Made by a program: the position numbers and the translations under genes
The notes under the pieces: model-generated
Seen by the model: only the letters and a program-made list of their open reading frames with translations
Told to the model about the DNA's origin: nothing
Databases searched by the model: none
From: Selaginella tamariscina
Taxonomy: Eukaryota > Streptophyta > Lycopodiopsida > Selaginellales > Selaginellaceae
Assembly: GCA_003024785.1 (NCBI GenBank)
Contig: PUQB01000505.1
Coordinates: forward strand, 62,501 to 126,500
Reading direction: 5' to 3'
DNA length: 64,000 nucleotides
In this document: piece by piece, positions 12,996 to 23,151 of the stretch
How positions within the stretch are numbered: position 1 is the stretch's first letter
How the letters are laid out: every line of letters begins with the position of its first letter

Positions 12996-13507
12996 CTATA
13001 TATCTACTGAGCTTGGTGCCGCAGTAATGAACGTCGGACCGTTGTGAAGTTCCAGTGCCGCAGTAAATGCAGTGGAAATTGAAGAGTCCTGAAGTGCCGG
13101 TTCTGCAGCAATGGATCTCCGACCGTCATCTGTGGAAGTTGAACAGTTCTGAAGGTCCAACGTCCCAAAGTCCTTGACTGCATTCGACTCCTCGGTAGAT
13201 GCATCCGGAGAGACGACTTCATTGACCACGGATCTGGAACATCCTGCCTACACACATGTTGTCCCACAAATTTATTTGGTCCCAACTTGATAATTTTGTA
13301 GTTTTGCTGGAAGAGCATCTCCCAGCGGCATTCTTTACAATTACAGAAGAACCGTTTTGGGACATTTGCCTTCTCACCGCATAAATCACAAAATTTAACT
13401 TCCATAATGAATTCTTCAGCCCTAAACGATTCATTTATAGAGATGCATTCTCCCACGTGTAACTTCGACGTATACGATTCAGTACGCGTGCTTGCGTGCG
13501 TGATCAA
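12996..13507 (-). CDS. Possible small Cys-rich protein gene, frame uncertain
   Basis: A minus-strand frame contains MEVKFCDLCGEKA, then FFCNCKECRWEML and later GQHVC. The spacing C-x2-C ... C-x-C-x2-C suggests a small metal-binding fold that I do not recognise. Downstream the best protein-like sequence (Ser/Thr/Ala/Glu-rich, with DASTEESNAVKDFGTLDL) lies in a different frame (from about 13229 to 12996). A one-base shift or a missed splice is therefore needed near 13230. The ATG of MEVKF at about 13404 is the more plausible start than the upstream one. No neighbour suggests a function, and this could be a gene fragment or chance. Confidence 0.3.
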
Positions 13508-13629
13508 GTTCTATCTCGTACGTTGGAGTGCAATAGTACAGGCATGCCCAATATGGGTATCTAAAGTACGAATCGCAGTGCATGCTTGGAAAGTGAGGCA
13601 GAGCGATGGTTTAGAACGCTAGCAGGGAT

Positions 13630-14052
13630 CTCACAATCAGGGAACCTCTAAGAAATAATGCTTGATCTTAAGAACAAATCGCACTGATGTTAAACCTACA
13701 GGGTATTCTTGCAAGGTTTTTAAGGACTCTTCAAAATGAAATCGAACCATACTGATGTGATTCAAGCATGTTAAGTAGCGAACCTAAGATTCGAATATCT
13801 TTAATACTTTATCATGGATTGATTACTTTTAAGTACACGTCAACCTCGAGCAAGGTGCGCATCAAGCATATTCATAATCAAATTCAGTAAACATATGTCA
13901 TTCCTAGATAAATATGATGGTAAAGGTACAAAAGTGCTTGTGCTTGGTCCTCGTATATAGAGATCGGTACCTAAACCATACTTACCAAAAGATGCATTTC
14001 GGTGGAAAATATGCAACTTTCACCTTTTGTTTGATTTACTCTCATTAAAAAC
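13630..14052. other. Intergenic sequence left of the short LTR copy
   Basis: No coding sequence or notable structure is seen here. The last five bases, AAAAC at 14048-14052, are the left target-site duplication of the element at 14053. Confidence 0.6.
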
Positions 14053-14192
14053 TGTCAGAGTTTTAACCCAAAGGGCCAACACGTGGCTGCCATGTGGCCA
14101 TTTGGCGTCATCACCCTGTGTGAGCAACGCTAAGTATCCCAGAACAACCCAACGACCCCTAGGGTTAGACTCTAATGCCCAAGTGGACAAGA

Positions 14193-14328
14193 GACTTAAG
14201 GTTTAGCCTAAGTCTCCTTAGAATGTCTGCCCCCAGAACCCTTGAGGGATAACCCTAGTTGACTTAGGGTTTAGCCTAAGTCTCCCTAGAGTGTCTACCC
14301 CCAAAACCCTTGAGGGATAACCCTAGTT
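14193..14328. repeat. 68-bp tandem duplication inside the LTR
   Basis: The unit starting GACTTAAGGTTTAGCC at 14193 repeats from 14261, and a third partial start occurs at 14329. The same duplication exists in the LTR copy at 53434 (about 53583-53716) but not in the two LTRs of the complete element. It is therefore a subfamily marker. Confidence 0.9.
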
Positions 14329-14892
14329 GACTTAGGGTCTTGCCCTAGAAGACCTAGACAGGCTCATGCCCTAACCCCCATTAAGGAGACGTGTGTTCCA
14401 CACATACCCCTGTGACAGAGCTAAGGCATTGTCACTTACCCCTTAAGGAATCACCCTCATCCGGGAGTACAACCCCTTTAGGGTGACAAGGGGTACCCTG
14501 AACCACGACTAACCCTTAAGGGTTTGAGTGGCCAAGTTATACCCTAGACCTAGAGCTAGTACTTAATGAGGACACGAGTGTGTGCCGTAGGCGAACACGA
14601 GTGTTCTGCTAAGCAAACTCCCTAAGGCTAGGTTTGGGATAACCCTAAGCACATGACCTTGCAAGTGCCTCATGAAAGGGCTTCTGCTAATGAGCTTAGG
14701 TTGTTCAACCTCTGGATTCCAAGGAGAACACTCCCCTAGCCAAGTGTGCCAAAGCACACCTAATTACGAGACCTAACCTCCCTTGAGCATGTGCCCAAGG
14801 CTTAGCACCCTAGTGCAAGCACAAGCATGCCTATTGGCTAGAGTATCCAACCCCTTTGGCGACAAACCCATGACACAACCCCAAAGGGCGTG

Positions 14893-14980
14893 CCTCAGGC
14901 GTTGTACCATGTGACATTTAGCCCAGTGTCACATCTCCATGTGACACTGGGCTAAATGTCACATGGTACAACGCCTGAGG
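14893..14980. repeat. Perfect 42-bp palindrome with 4-base loop
   Basis: Positions 14893-14934 are exactly complementary to 14939-14980 around the loop CTCC. Other copies of the family keep only the inner part (CAGTGTCACAT ... ATGTGACACTG), so the arms were extended in this copy. Confidence 0.95.
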
Positions 14981-15261
14981 TATTGCCCGAGTTCACGTTC
15001 CGCAGAACTAGTGGTTGAGGCCTTGCTTCGGCCGCCTCAACCACGCCAAGCTAGGAACAACACCTATAACTCGGCCAGTCCGTGCATCCTGATTCACAAG
15101 GTGAGTCTCGTTCGTGAACTTGGTCAGTTAGAGTTTTAGTTCCTAAGGGTTGGGTTCCTAATACGGGTTACTTTACCAGATTCCGTGGGGTTTCCAGAGA
15201 GGGGATTCCAGGGTTGGCACCTAGCAAGCCGCCTTTGTGGCACCAAGTAAAAACTCTGACA

Positions 15262-17671
15262 AAAACTCTTTTAAAAACGATAAGAATATTTGTAAAAGTT
15301 ATAAAGATTCTCAGTTTTGTTGGAAGATGATTACAAATAATGTTAACAATATTGTTTTCGACCTTTACCTTGCGTTTAGATGAAAATATTAAATGAGGGT
15401 TTTTATTTTGGAATGGTGAGAAGTAATAAAAGAGTACTTTATGGACATATGTTGGTGGTCATTGTCAAAGAGAAGCATTGTATAAATCATGTGCATGGAG
15501 GCCATTCAAAAAATTCATTTTTGTGAAAATATGTTAAATTAAATAAAAAAGAGCTCAAGTCATATTATCCAATTATTTCAGTACATGCCCAAACATGGCA
15601 TCACAACTAGAGTCGATTAATACAAATGCTTAAATTAGGCATTCAAGCCAGTGATCATCGATTATAGATATTAATATTGAAGTGTAAAGTTAAAGAGATA
15701 TTTATGATATTACTGAAATGTTTATTATTCTTAAATCATTTATATATGTAACAACTATTATAATTTATTTAACATTGCATCTTATGCTTATGAATGTTTA
15801 ATTTAAAGTGAGGTAGAATGTGATCAACGCTAGAAAGTTTCTTTTAACATGAGCATTATAAAGTTGCATATATAACTAATATATAAAGTAATTTATGTAA
15901 ATGCCTTGCCATTCAACATTGTACAATCTTCATTTAAAAGTAATTTTTTAGGTGTTGTTGAATGAGCTAGTCTTAATTATATCTTAATATTAATAAAGTA
16001 TAAAGCCCTATGTGTATAAGGAATGAAACATGTATAAAAAGATGCAAATGATTGAGATGCACCATTATTTTTAATGCATGACAATACACTAGGAAGAGAG
16101 TCATTATTAATTTCATGATTGCAAGTATTTATATATGTTTCAAATTAAAAGATAATAATGATGTATAATGTAATAGTGAAATACAAAGGAATAATAATCA
16201 GTTGGCCTTTTATAATTATTATTAATCTTATTTATATATATTATTTATGTGTATTGTTTTCTTAAAGATTGTTAATGCTTTAAAAAATATCAAAAGTGAA
16301 CATTAATTATATATGCAATTGAAGCTTATTATTGAAGAAATTAAAGTTAAAATGTTATACAATTCATTATAAATAATGAAAGCAATTATAAAAAAATAAA
16401 AAAGTATTTGACTATTAAATTTATTTCTATTGTGATTTTTTATAAAGAGACTTAGGTTAAAGACCCTAAGTCTCTTGTTTGATTAAAATTTAATTATAAG
16501 TTGTTAGGGTTGTGTTAAGAGACTTAATATTGTTCATGTATGGAGGTAATTTCGAATAGTCACTTAGTAATTATGTGTTGCTACATATTGGCTTTTAAGT
16601 TAAAATTTATAATATAAATAAGGATAATGTACAATGGAGTTATTAATGCTTGCACCCTTTTTATAGACTCAAATCACATATGTCAACAAATTTGAACATT
16701 GAAACTAATGTTAATGTGTAACTAAAAAGCAGATAAGAATTGAAATAAGGAAGTATTTATAATTTTAAAGATAATCCATAATATAATAAAAATATATGAG
16801 ATATCTTACTTTCTATCTTTTATTATTATAACCGTATTTTATTCATCCTTGCATGTTATTATAGCCATTCAATGATAATCATTGTTTATTTTCTTAATAA
16901 TGATGTCATCATTAGTTTGTATAATTATTTAGGTCTTGTATTTGAGATGTATGGACTTTCATTTAATAGTATGTGTGAGATATTTATAAGGTAAAGGTAA
17001 AGGTTATTTAATGAGTGCATTTAAAAACTTTATCCAATGAAAGATGAAAATGCAAAAATAATATTTTGCCCTCTTGAAGTTCTAACTTTAAAGTTTGATC
17101 TTAAATATAATGGATGGTTACAATGAGATGTGTGATCATAAAACTAGTGTAGTGATCTGCTTAAAGAGATTATACATGGAGTATTAAGTGTACATTTTAT
17201 ATAACTCATTGTGAAACTTTGAATGGATTTACTATAAATGAAGAATTATTTTTTTATTGATAAGATTGCAAACAAGATATATACTTGGTTAGGGACGAGT
17301 ACTAATTGACATGAGCAATTCAAGAATCTTTTTCATATAATTTTTAAAAGGACATGAAAATTTTATAGATATATGGGATATGTGGCTTTGAAGAGGTTAA
17401 GTGATGTATAAATTAGTTAATGTTATATCTACGATTGACAAAAGATAAAAGAGCACGATTCTTATTAATTTTTTAAGTAAAATAATTCACTTTAAATTTA
17501 ATTAGCTTTATAAATAAGGTTATTTAATCTATTAAATTGACCATACTTAGGTTTAAGTTTAATTAACTTTATAAATGGGTTGGGTTTACCCTAAACCCTA
17601 TCACTTTTTTGATCCATGTTTTATGTTAGTTAAACAAGTTAAACATGTTATTTTTTACGATGTAATCTTAT
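15262..17671. other. AT-rich intergenic sequence
   Basis: No gene is seen. A 10-bp inverted repeat, AGAGACTTAG ... CTAAGTCTCT, lies at 16446-16475; it echoes a near-palindrome (GACTTAGGG ... CCTAAGTC) in the LTR family. Short CCCTAAACCC strings occur near 17590. Confidence 0.65.
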
Positions 17672-17721
17672 AATTATGAATTACACACATATACATATAT
17701 ATGTGTGTGTTATTCATAATT
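17672..17721. repeat. Inverted repeat just upstream of the PPR start codon
   Basis: AATTATGAAT at 17672 pairs with ATTCATAATT ending at 17721, and the inner ACACACAT/ATGTGTGT segments extend the stem to about 19 bp with minor mismatch. It lies about 45 bases before ATG 17765, probably in the promoter or 5' leader. It could equally be a chance product of TA/CA repeats. Confidence 0.7.
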
Positions 17722-17764
17722 GCTATGTAACAATACCACAAACAAAAATGCATGGTTCAAACAG

Positions 17765-19447
17765 ATGCTGAAATCAGTACAAAAATACAAACTAATAGAA
17801 AGTATCAGATCCTGCAAAGAGACATCCGAAGCAAAGAAGATCCACGACCAAGTGCTCTCCAGTGAACATGCCAAGAACCCATTCTTCAGCAACATACTAA
17901 TCCACATGTACGGAAGGCTGGGAAACGTGGTTGAGGCCCGTCAAATCTTCGACCACATCCCAAACCCCTGTGTCTTCTCATGGGGAACCATAACCTCTGC
18001 ATATGCCCAGAATGGGCATCTCCTCGAGGCAAGCCTCATGTTCGAGAATGCCACCGTTAGAAACCTCGTAAGCTGGACTGCCATCTTACAAGCACATGCC
18101 CAACATGGGGATCTCACACAAGCTATAACGCTCTTCGAAAAAATGCCCCTCTGGGACACAGTCTGCTGGGGTGTAATGATTGCAGCGTATGCCCGGAAAG
18201 GGCATTTGCGTGAAGCTGAGGATCACTTCCACCGAATGCCTCTGCGAAACGCAATGGCATGGAACGTTCTTGTCGCTGCATACTCTGAATACGACTTCAT
18301 GGAGAAAGCGAGGAGCCTGTACGAGAGAATGCCGGAGTGGGACGTGATCTCCTCGTGTACCATGCTTCAGGCGTATGCGGAGCACGGGCAGATTCTGGAG
18401 GCGAAGTCGGTGTTCGACTCTGCTCCGTGGAGGAACGTCTTCTCCTGGACAGCCATGTTGGGAGCATACTCACACAACGGAGAGCAATACTCCGCACAGA
18501 GTCTCTTCGAGAGGATGCCAAGCTGGAATGTAGTGACTCTAAACTTGATGCTTGCAGCAAATGCCCAACACGGGCATCTGCAGCAAGCTGAAGAAATCTT
18601 TAAATGGATACCCGAGGCAACCACAGTTTCATGGAACAGCATGGTCACTGCATATGCCCAGAACGGGCATATGCAACAGTCGAGGTTAACATTCGACAGA
18701 ATTCCCAGACGGGATGATGCTTCATGGTCCGCTCTGATTGCAGCATATGCCCAGAATGGGCATATACTAGAGTCTCGAGAGGCCTTTGAAAGGATGCCTC
18801 AGTGGAGCGTGATAGCCTGGAATGCCATCACATCGGGGTCTCTCCAAAATGGTTACCTAGAAGACGCTATGTCTCTCTTCCAAGGAATGGTAGGGAGAGA
18901 CTCGGTATCGTGGAACGGTATGATCGCTGGATATGCCCACAACGGGCACCTCTCGTTTGCCAAGCTCCTCTTCGAGAAGATGCCCTGTAGAAGCACACTG
19001 TCATGGAGCGCAATGGTTGCGGGATACGCGCATTTCGGGGTGGCACTAGAAGCGATTTACCTGTTCAACTCCATGGCGGTCGAGGGCATTAAACAAGACG
19101 AGGTTGCGTTTGTGAGCGTGCTCCTGGCTTGCAGCAGGATCGGCTCCATTGATAAATGCTTACAGTACTTTGTTTCGATAAGCAGTGACTATGCTTTGAA
19201 TCTCATTGCGGACCATTTTGGATGCGTGGTTGATGTGTTGAGTCGGGCAGGGAAGATTAGAGATGCCGAGGAGCTGGTGGAGAGTATGCCTTTCATGCCT
19301 AGTGATGTTGCTTGGGCTACCTTGTTGGGTGCTTCTAAGACACATTATGACCTGGATACTGCAAGACGAGCTGCAAGTGAGTTTGCTTATGCAAAACCAG
19401 ATAAATCGCTGTCTTATGTAGTGCTTGCGAGTATGTCTTCCAATTGA
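17765..19447 (+). CDS. Pentatricopeptide-repeat protein, S-type array ending in an E1-like motif, 560 aa
   Basis: PPR proteins bind organelle RNA one base per repeat and act in editing, splicing or stability. The first in-frame ATG is 17765; upstream the frame is closed by TAA at about 17717. After a leader of about 55 residues and one degenerate repeat, eleven 31-residue S-type repeats run without gaps from about residue 70 to 410. Each follows the pattern SW-N/T/S-x-M-x-x-AYAQNGH-x-x-EA-x-x-x-FE-x-MP. A longer repeat, an L2/S2-like pair (LLACSRIGSID; VVDVLSRAGKIRDAEELVE) and an E1-like motif (VAWATLLGASKTHYDLDTA) follow. It ends there, with no E2, E+ or DYW cytidine-deaminase domain, so any editing role would need a partner. 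A clear transit peptide is not evident. The gene is intronless and intact. Pure S-type arrays with AYAQNGH are, to my knowledge, typical of lycophytes and ferns. Confidence 0.9.
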   Translation: MLKSVQKYKLIESIRSCKETSEAKKIHDQVLSSEHAKNPFFSNILIHMYGRLGNVVEARQIFDHIPNPCVFSWGTITSAYAQNGHLLEASLMFENATVRNLVSWTAILQAHAQHGDLTQAITLFEKMPLWDTVCWGVMIAAYARKGHLREAEDHFHRMPLRNAMAWNVLVAAYSEYDFMEKARSLYERMPEWDVISSCTMLQAYAEHGQILEAKSVFDSAPWRNVFSWTAMLGAYSHNGEQYSAQSLFERMPSWNVVTLNLMLAANAQHGHLQQAEEIFKWIPEATTVSWNSMVTAYAQNGHMQQSRLTFDRIPRRDDASWSALIAAYAQNGHILESREAFERMPQWSVIAWNAITSGSLQNGYLEDAMSLFQGMVGRDSVSWNGMIAGYAHNGHLSFAKLLFEKMPCRSTLSWSAMVAGYAHFGVALEAIYLFNSMAVEGIKQDEVAFVSVLLACSRIGSIDKCLQYFVSISSDYALNLIADHFGCVVDVLSRAGKIRDAEELVESMPFMPSDVAWATLLGASKTHYDLDTARRAASEFAYAKPDKSLSYVVLASMSSN

Positions 19448-19955
19448 GTATCTTGTGTGTCATATATATATAAGTATATATGTATGTATGACACACGCAT
19501 AAACACACACCAAATTGTCCTGCCAATTTTAAACTTTTCTGGATAATGTACTCTAGAAAACAAACTATATACCTCGTGAAATGAGTTCTAGATGTACTCT
19601 CTTCATAATATAAGCTTGAGTTTATTCATGAACACTTTGCCTGCATCACGTGTGTGTGTATTCTGTTCAGTATAATTATGTTAAACGTTAAAAGTATACC
19701 TTGATCCCTGAAGGAGTACACACGGTCTCAACTAGAAGCCTTCCACTTTCAAGTTCCGATTTGCTCTTCTTCACAAGGGACAGTCTGCAATACCTTCTCT
19801 GCCAGAAAATACACGTCTTGTGTGTACACATGTGTATGTATAGTACATCATACAACTGAAGCTTAGTCTAGATGTATGCTCGTACTTTCTTGCTCTCTGG
19901 ATCTATATAAGCATACTTGTGTTTATAATACATGAATATGCAGACAACAAACCTT
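19448..19955. other. Sequence between convergent PPR and unknown genes
   Basis: This probably holds the 3' ends of both genes. No coding sequence was seen. Confidence 0.5.
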
Positions 19956-20482
19956 TTAAGTTGATTTTTCAGCTTCTCGAGTTTTTGGCTTTCGACGAAC
20001 AATCTTCACAGGCTGATCCCTCTCACGAATGGTGGGAAACAAACTCCTACACTGGATCCTCGTGCCATTCATCAACACCCACGTCACAAACGAGACACTA
20101 GCACACAAGGACATCCTCCATAGCCAACCTGTTCCTTGTTGTGTGTGTTCAACCTCCTGCTCCTGCACTTCCCCCTTGTGATCTCTTGATTGTTATCACC
20201 GAGAATGATCTTCCTTATTTCGGATTGCAATGGCATTTCTTTGTCATGGTGATCGTCTCCTGTAATATAGTTATAACTATTTAGCATAGCACGCTACACA
20301 CACCACCTGGAATAAGTTATAAATATATACACATACGTAATAATGGCATATCATAGTTATAATAATGACGTGATATAGTTTAATATAGCATAGAATTTAA
20401 TATGAAATTTACATCTTTAATCGAATACACATGGCATAAAAGAAATGCTAGTACATCATAGATATCGATATTATACAATTAG

Positions 20483-20531
<49 letters not shown>

Positions 20532-23151
20532 TGACCTTTTGACTGGGAAAGACTCAAATTTTCATTAGTTTTTGCCTTCCATAGGTCATCGCGAGTAGGT
20601 GTTTCTTCCTTCCTCGAGTTCTCACCTGTATTGCAGCAACCATATACATATTTATAAAAATCTTAACTACATGTTAGTATATAGCGCGCGCACACACACA
20701 TCTCCATGCATGAGCAGAAATCGGAAAATGATCCATAAGACGATATGAAATATCATCTTCTTTAGCTGCTTAAGCAAGATAATAAAAACCTAGGACATGT
20801 TATGTGTGATATATATGTGTACTTAGGGATGTATATATCGCATATGCATGTGCAAATATGTACTTAAATAAAGTTGTATAAATAGAGATCGTAACATCTT
20901 GCATATGTTGTACGTATATACATAAAATGAATAAAACACATATCTATACTTGTTACAATATATCATAGCGCTATTTATAACAAACCATCTTTAATTGCCT
21001 AATATGAAATATAGCATTCAATGAAGGATGATATCACTGACAAGTCTAACGGAAACGCCTTACTAAGAGTACAATTTTATGTTATGAATCCTTCTTTAGC
21101 TGAATACATACATACATATGCAGCATAAAGAAATGTGTAACACATACACAATACATACCAGCAGATTATTTCACTTGTCTAAGTATACTTGTCTAAGAAG
21201 TACTTAGGCATGATATTTCTTATATATACACTCACCTTCTTGCTTCGAAATCCTCAAGCTTTCATCATGTTTAGCCTTCCATAGGTCATCTGGAGTAGAA
21301 TGTGTTTCTTCCTTCCTCAAAATTTCACCTGTAATTATAATCACCACATACATAATCACAATCAGCACATGTTACATAAGTGTGATGTATGATATATAGG
21401 CTGAAATATATTATATAGTTATCTGCTAATTATAGGTATATGCACGCCGAATATTGTATGTACCTTGATTATATTGGATATACATACATTTGATATGTCA
21501 AATAGTGTACTTATCATACCTTCGTGAGTGTCGGAGCCCAATTTCCGGGAGAAGATGATGAAGAAGCTCCTGTATCAAGCACACGAGAATGAATCAAACT
21601 ATCCTGTGTTTGTTCCTCCTGGTCGTCTAACCGTGTGAGACTTCTGTACACACTGAAAGAAAATGTCAATAACAGAATAACATACTACCTTTGAGGGGGG
21701 ACTAATCATTAATAAGCACACTAGATATGGATGAATATTATAAGACTGAGTGAACAATACTTAGTTTATTCGATAGTAAACGTACCTTTCAAACCATGCA
21801 GGCATTTCGACAGGGATTTCATGTAGTGGAGCTTCATGGGATTCACACTTCGTTCCACCCGTATACAACCTTGGCAACTCGTCTTCTGTCGGAAATGCCA
21901 TTGGTGCCTTTCCTTTCTACCATTCTCCGCTACTTGTGCTTTACCCTTCAGCTGTAGACATTATTACAATTACCACGAGAGATACTTCGTTCAAGTTACT
22001 TGGTGAACATATTAGGAGGAAAACACCGAACTGCGAATGAGTTTTATGATGTATATACACAAATGTGCACATAAACATACATATGTGTACATATGGAAAT
22101 ATATATATGTTTTCAGTTCCTAAGCGAATGTTCAAGCTTCTAACATGAGATGAAAATTTCGTATATACAATATATATTCAATACATATGTGTATATATGT
22201 AATATATCTGTTTTCGGTCAAGAAAGACCTATAAGCTTCTAAACGCCATCCAACGAACAAAGGCAGCAAAGTGCATAGGTATATGAGTTAGGAGATACAC
22301 GCGCGCGCGCGCACACACACACACCTGTATGAACCTTAATATATAAACGCCTGGGAGCAGTTGAGAAGAAACTTCACAGGAAGAATGATACAGACACATG
22401 TATATGCATTGACAAGTGCTTTAAGGTCTTAAGCAAAATCTAAACAGCAGAAGAAACGTCGTAGAAAATATGCACACGCAAATATGTAGACATATATATA
22501 TCGGCATGTGTCTGTGTGTGTGTTTTGAGGTAAGCTTGAGGAGGTATATATGCATATTGATACATGCATGTATATGTGTTTCACGTCCTAAGCAAGGACT
22601 ACACATCAGGCATCAATAGGAAGAGTATATACACACATCTACATACGTGTGTGAATGCAGCTTACCAGGTGTTTTTCGCTTTCTTCTGTGGATGATGTAC
22701 ACGGTTCTTGTGAATGAGAATTGACCAATCCACCTGTTCTTCCAAGAGAGTTTTTCTGTTCATTTCCCTGATTATCATGGAGCCATTCAGCCTCCTCTAT
22801 ATCGGACAGGAATTTATTCCCACTCGAAGTGCTTAGTATCCCCGTTTCCTCTGTACTAGGCCCGCCAATATCGGACAGCCTAAGGTCGGGCTCGCAAAAC
22901 GAATCCTTAATAAGATACGTTCTCGGTGTCTCGGTTTCGCACGCAGGCAGCTCCCATTTTGGACTCGGACTCCTCTCCGAGCTGCACCTGGGAGTCGTTC
23001 CACCGCTTCGTGATCTGGATTTACCCCTCGCACTCATGAATTTTCCCTCGTTCTTCCTCAGCTCCGCATGCTTACCAAAGGGCACAATTGTATCACTCGG
23101 GTAGAGACTCCCTCCGCTGCCACTAGTGCAAATCTCATGCTTTGTCCTCAT
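19956..23151 (-). CDS. Unrecognised multi-exon gene with a duplicated exon
   Basis: Six exons with good splice sites run on the minus strand: 23151-22666, 21951-21786, 21652-21520, 21328-21236, 20625-20536 and 20259 to 20084 or 19956. Exon 1 is Ser/Gly/Arg-rich (KSRSRSGG; SERSPSPKWELP) with acidic patches. Exon 2 offers MAFPTEDELPRLYTGG and PLHEIPVEMPAWFE, but in a frame one base off from exon 1. Exon 3 reads SVYRSLTRLDDQEEQTQD. Exons 4 and 5 are paralogous, each phase 1-1, with RKEET ... DDLWKAK. The last exon starts GDDHHDKEMPLQSEIRKII, then either stops at 20084 or, with a one-base shift in a G5 run near 20180, continues as EVEHTQQGTGWLWRMSLC to 19956. The phase also fails between exons 3 and 4. 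I recognise no domain. A real but damaged gene, or one with base-calling errors, fits best. Confidence 0.45.
20484..20529. repeat. (TA)n microsatellite
   Basis: About 22 perfect TA units lie in the intron just past the donor of the second duplicated exon of the minus-strand gene. Confidence 0.95.
20536..20625 (-). other. Exon 5 of the unknown gene, paralogue of exon 4 (21236-21328)
   Basis: Both exons start at an ACAG acceptor with GTGA, share the coding core RKEET then DDLWKAK, and end in a phase-1 donor. Lengths are 90 and 93 bases, both multiples of three, so either can be included or skipped without a frame change. Confidence 0.75.

Larger units (their letters stand above)
14053..15261. 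mobile_element. Solo LTR, short (1.2 kb) member of the TGTCAGAG family
   Basis: The copy starts TGTCAGAGTTTT and ends AAAACTCTGACA. It is flanked by an exact 5-bp duplication AAAAC (14048-14052 and 15262-15266), which shows an integration event. The first 880 bases or so match the 1.76-kb LTRs at 26446, 31810 and 53434. After a perfect palindrome at 14893-14980 the sequence differs from them, and near the right end it resembles the reverse complement of the family's middle section (around 27310-27400 in the first full LTR). No open frame of interest is present. It may be a distinct subfamily or a copy rearranged by fold-back. Confidence 0.8.

Noticed and set aside
14053..15261. DNA transposon with TGTCAGAG inverted ends and 5-bp duplication
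   Set aside because: The same ends belong to the LTRs of the complete element with a primer site and purine tract, so a solo LTR is the simpler reading.
17720..17764. PPR start at 17720
   Set aside because: That codon is TTG. The first in-frame ATG is 17765.
17941..19345. Several minus-strand frames across the PPR gene
   Set aside because: They are the complement of a strongly biased PPR repeat frame and hold no motif.
22829..23104. Plus-strand frame opposite exon 1 of the unknown gene
   Set aside because: The minus frame has better composition and a proper donor; the plus frame is its shadow.
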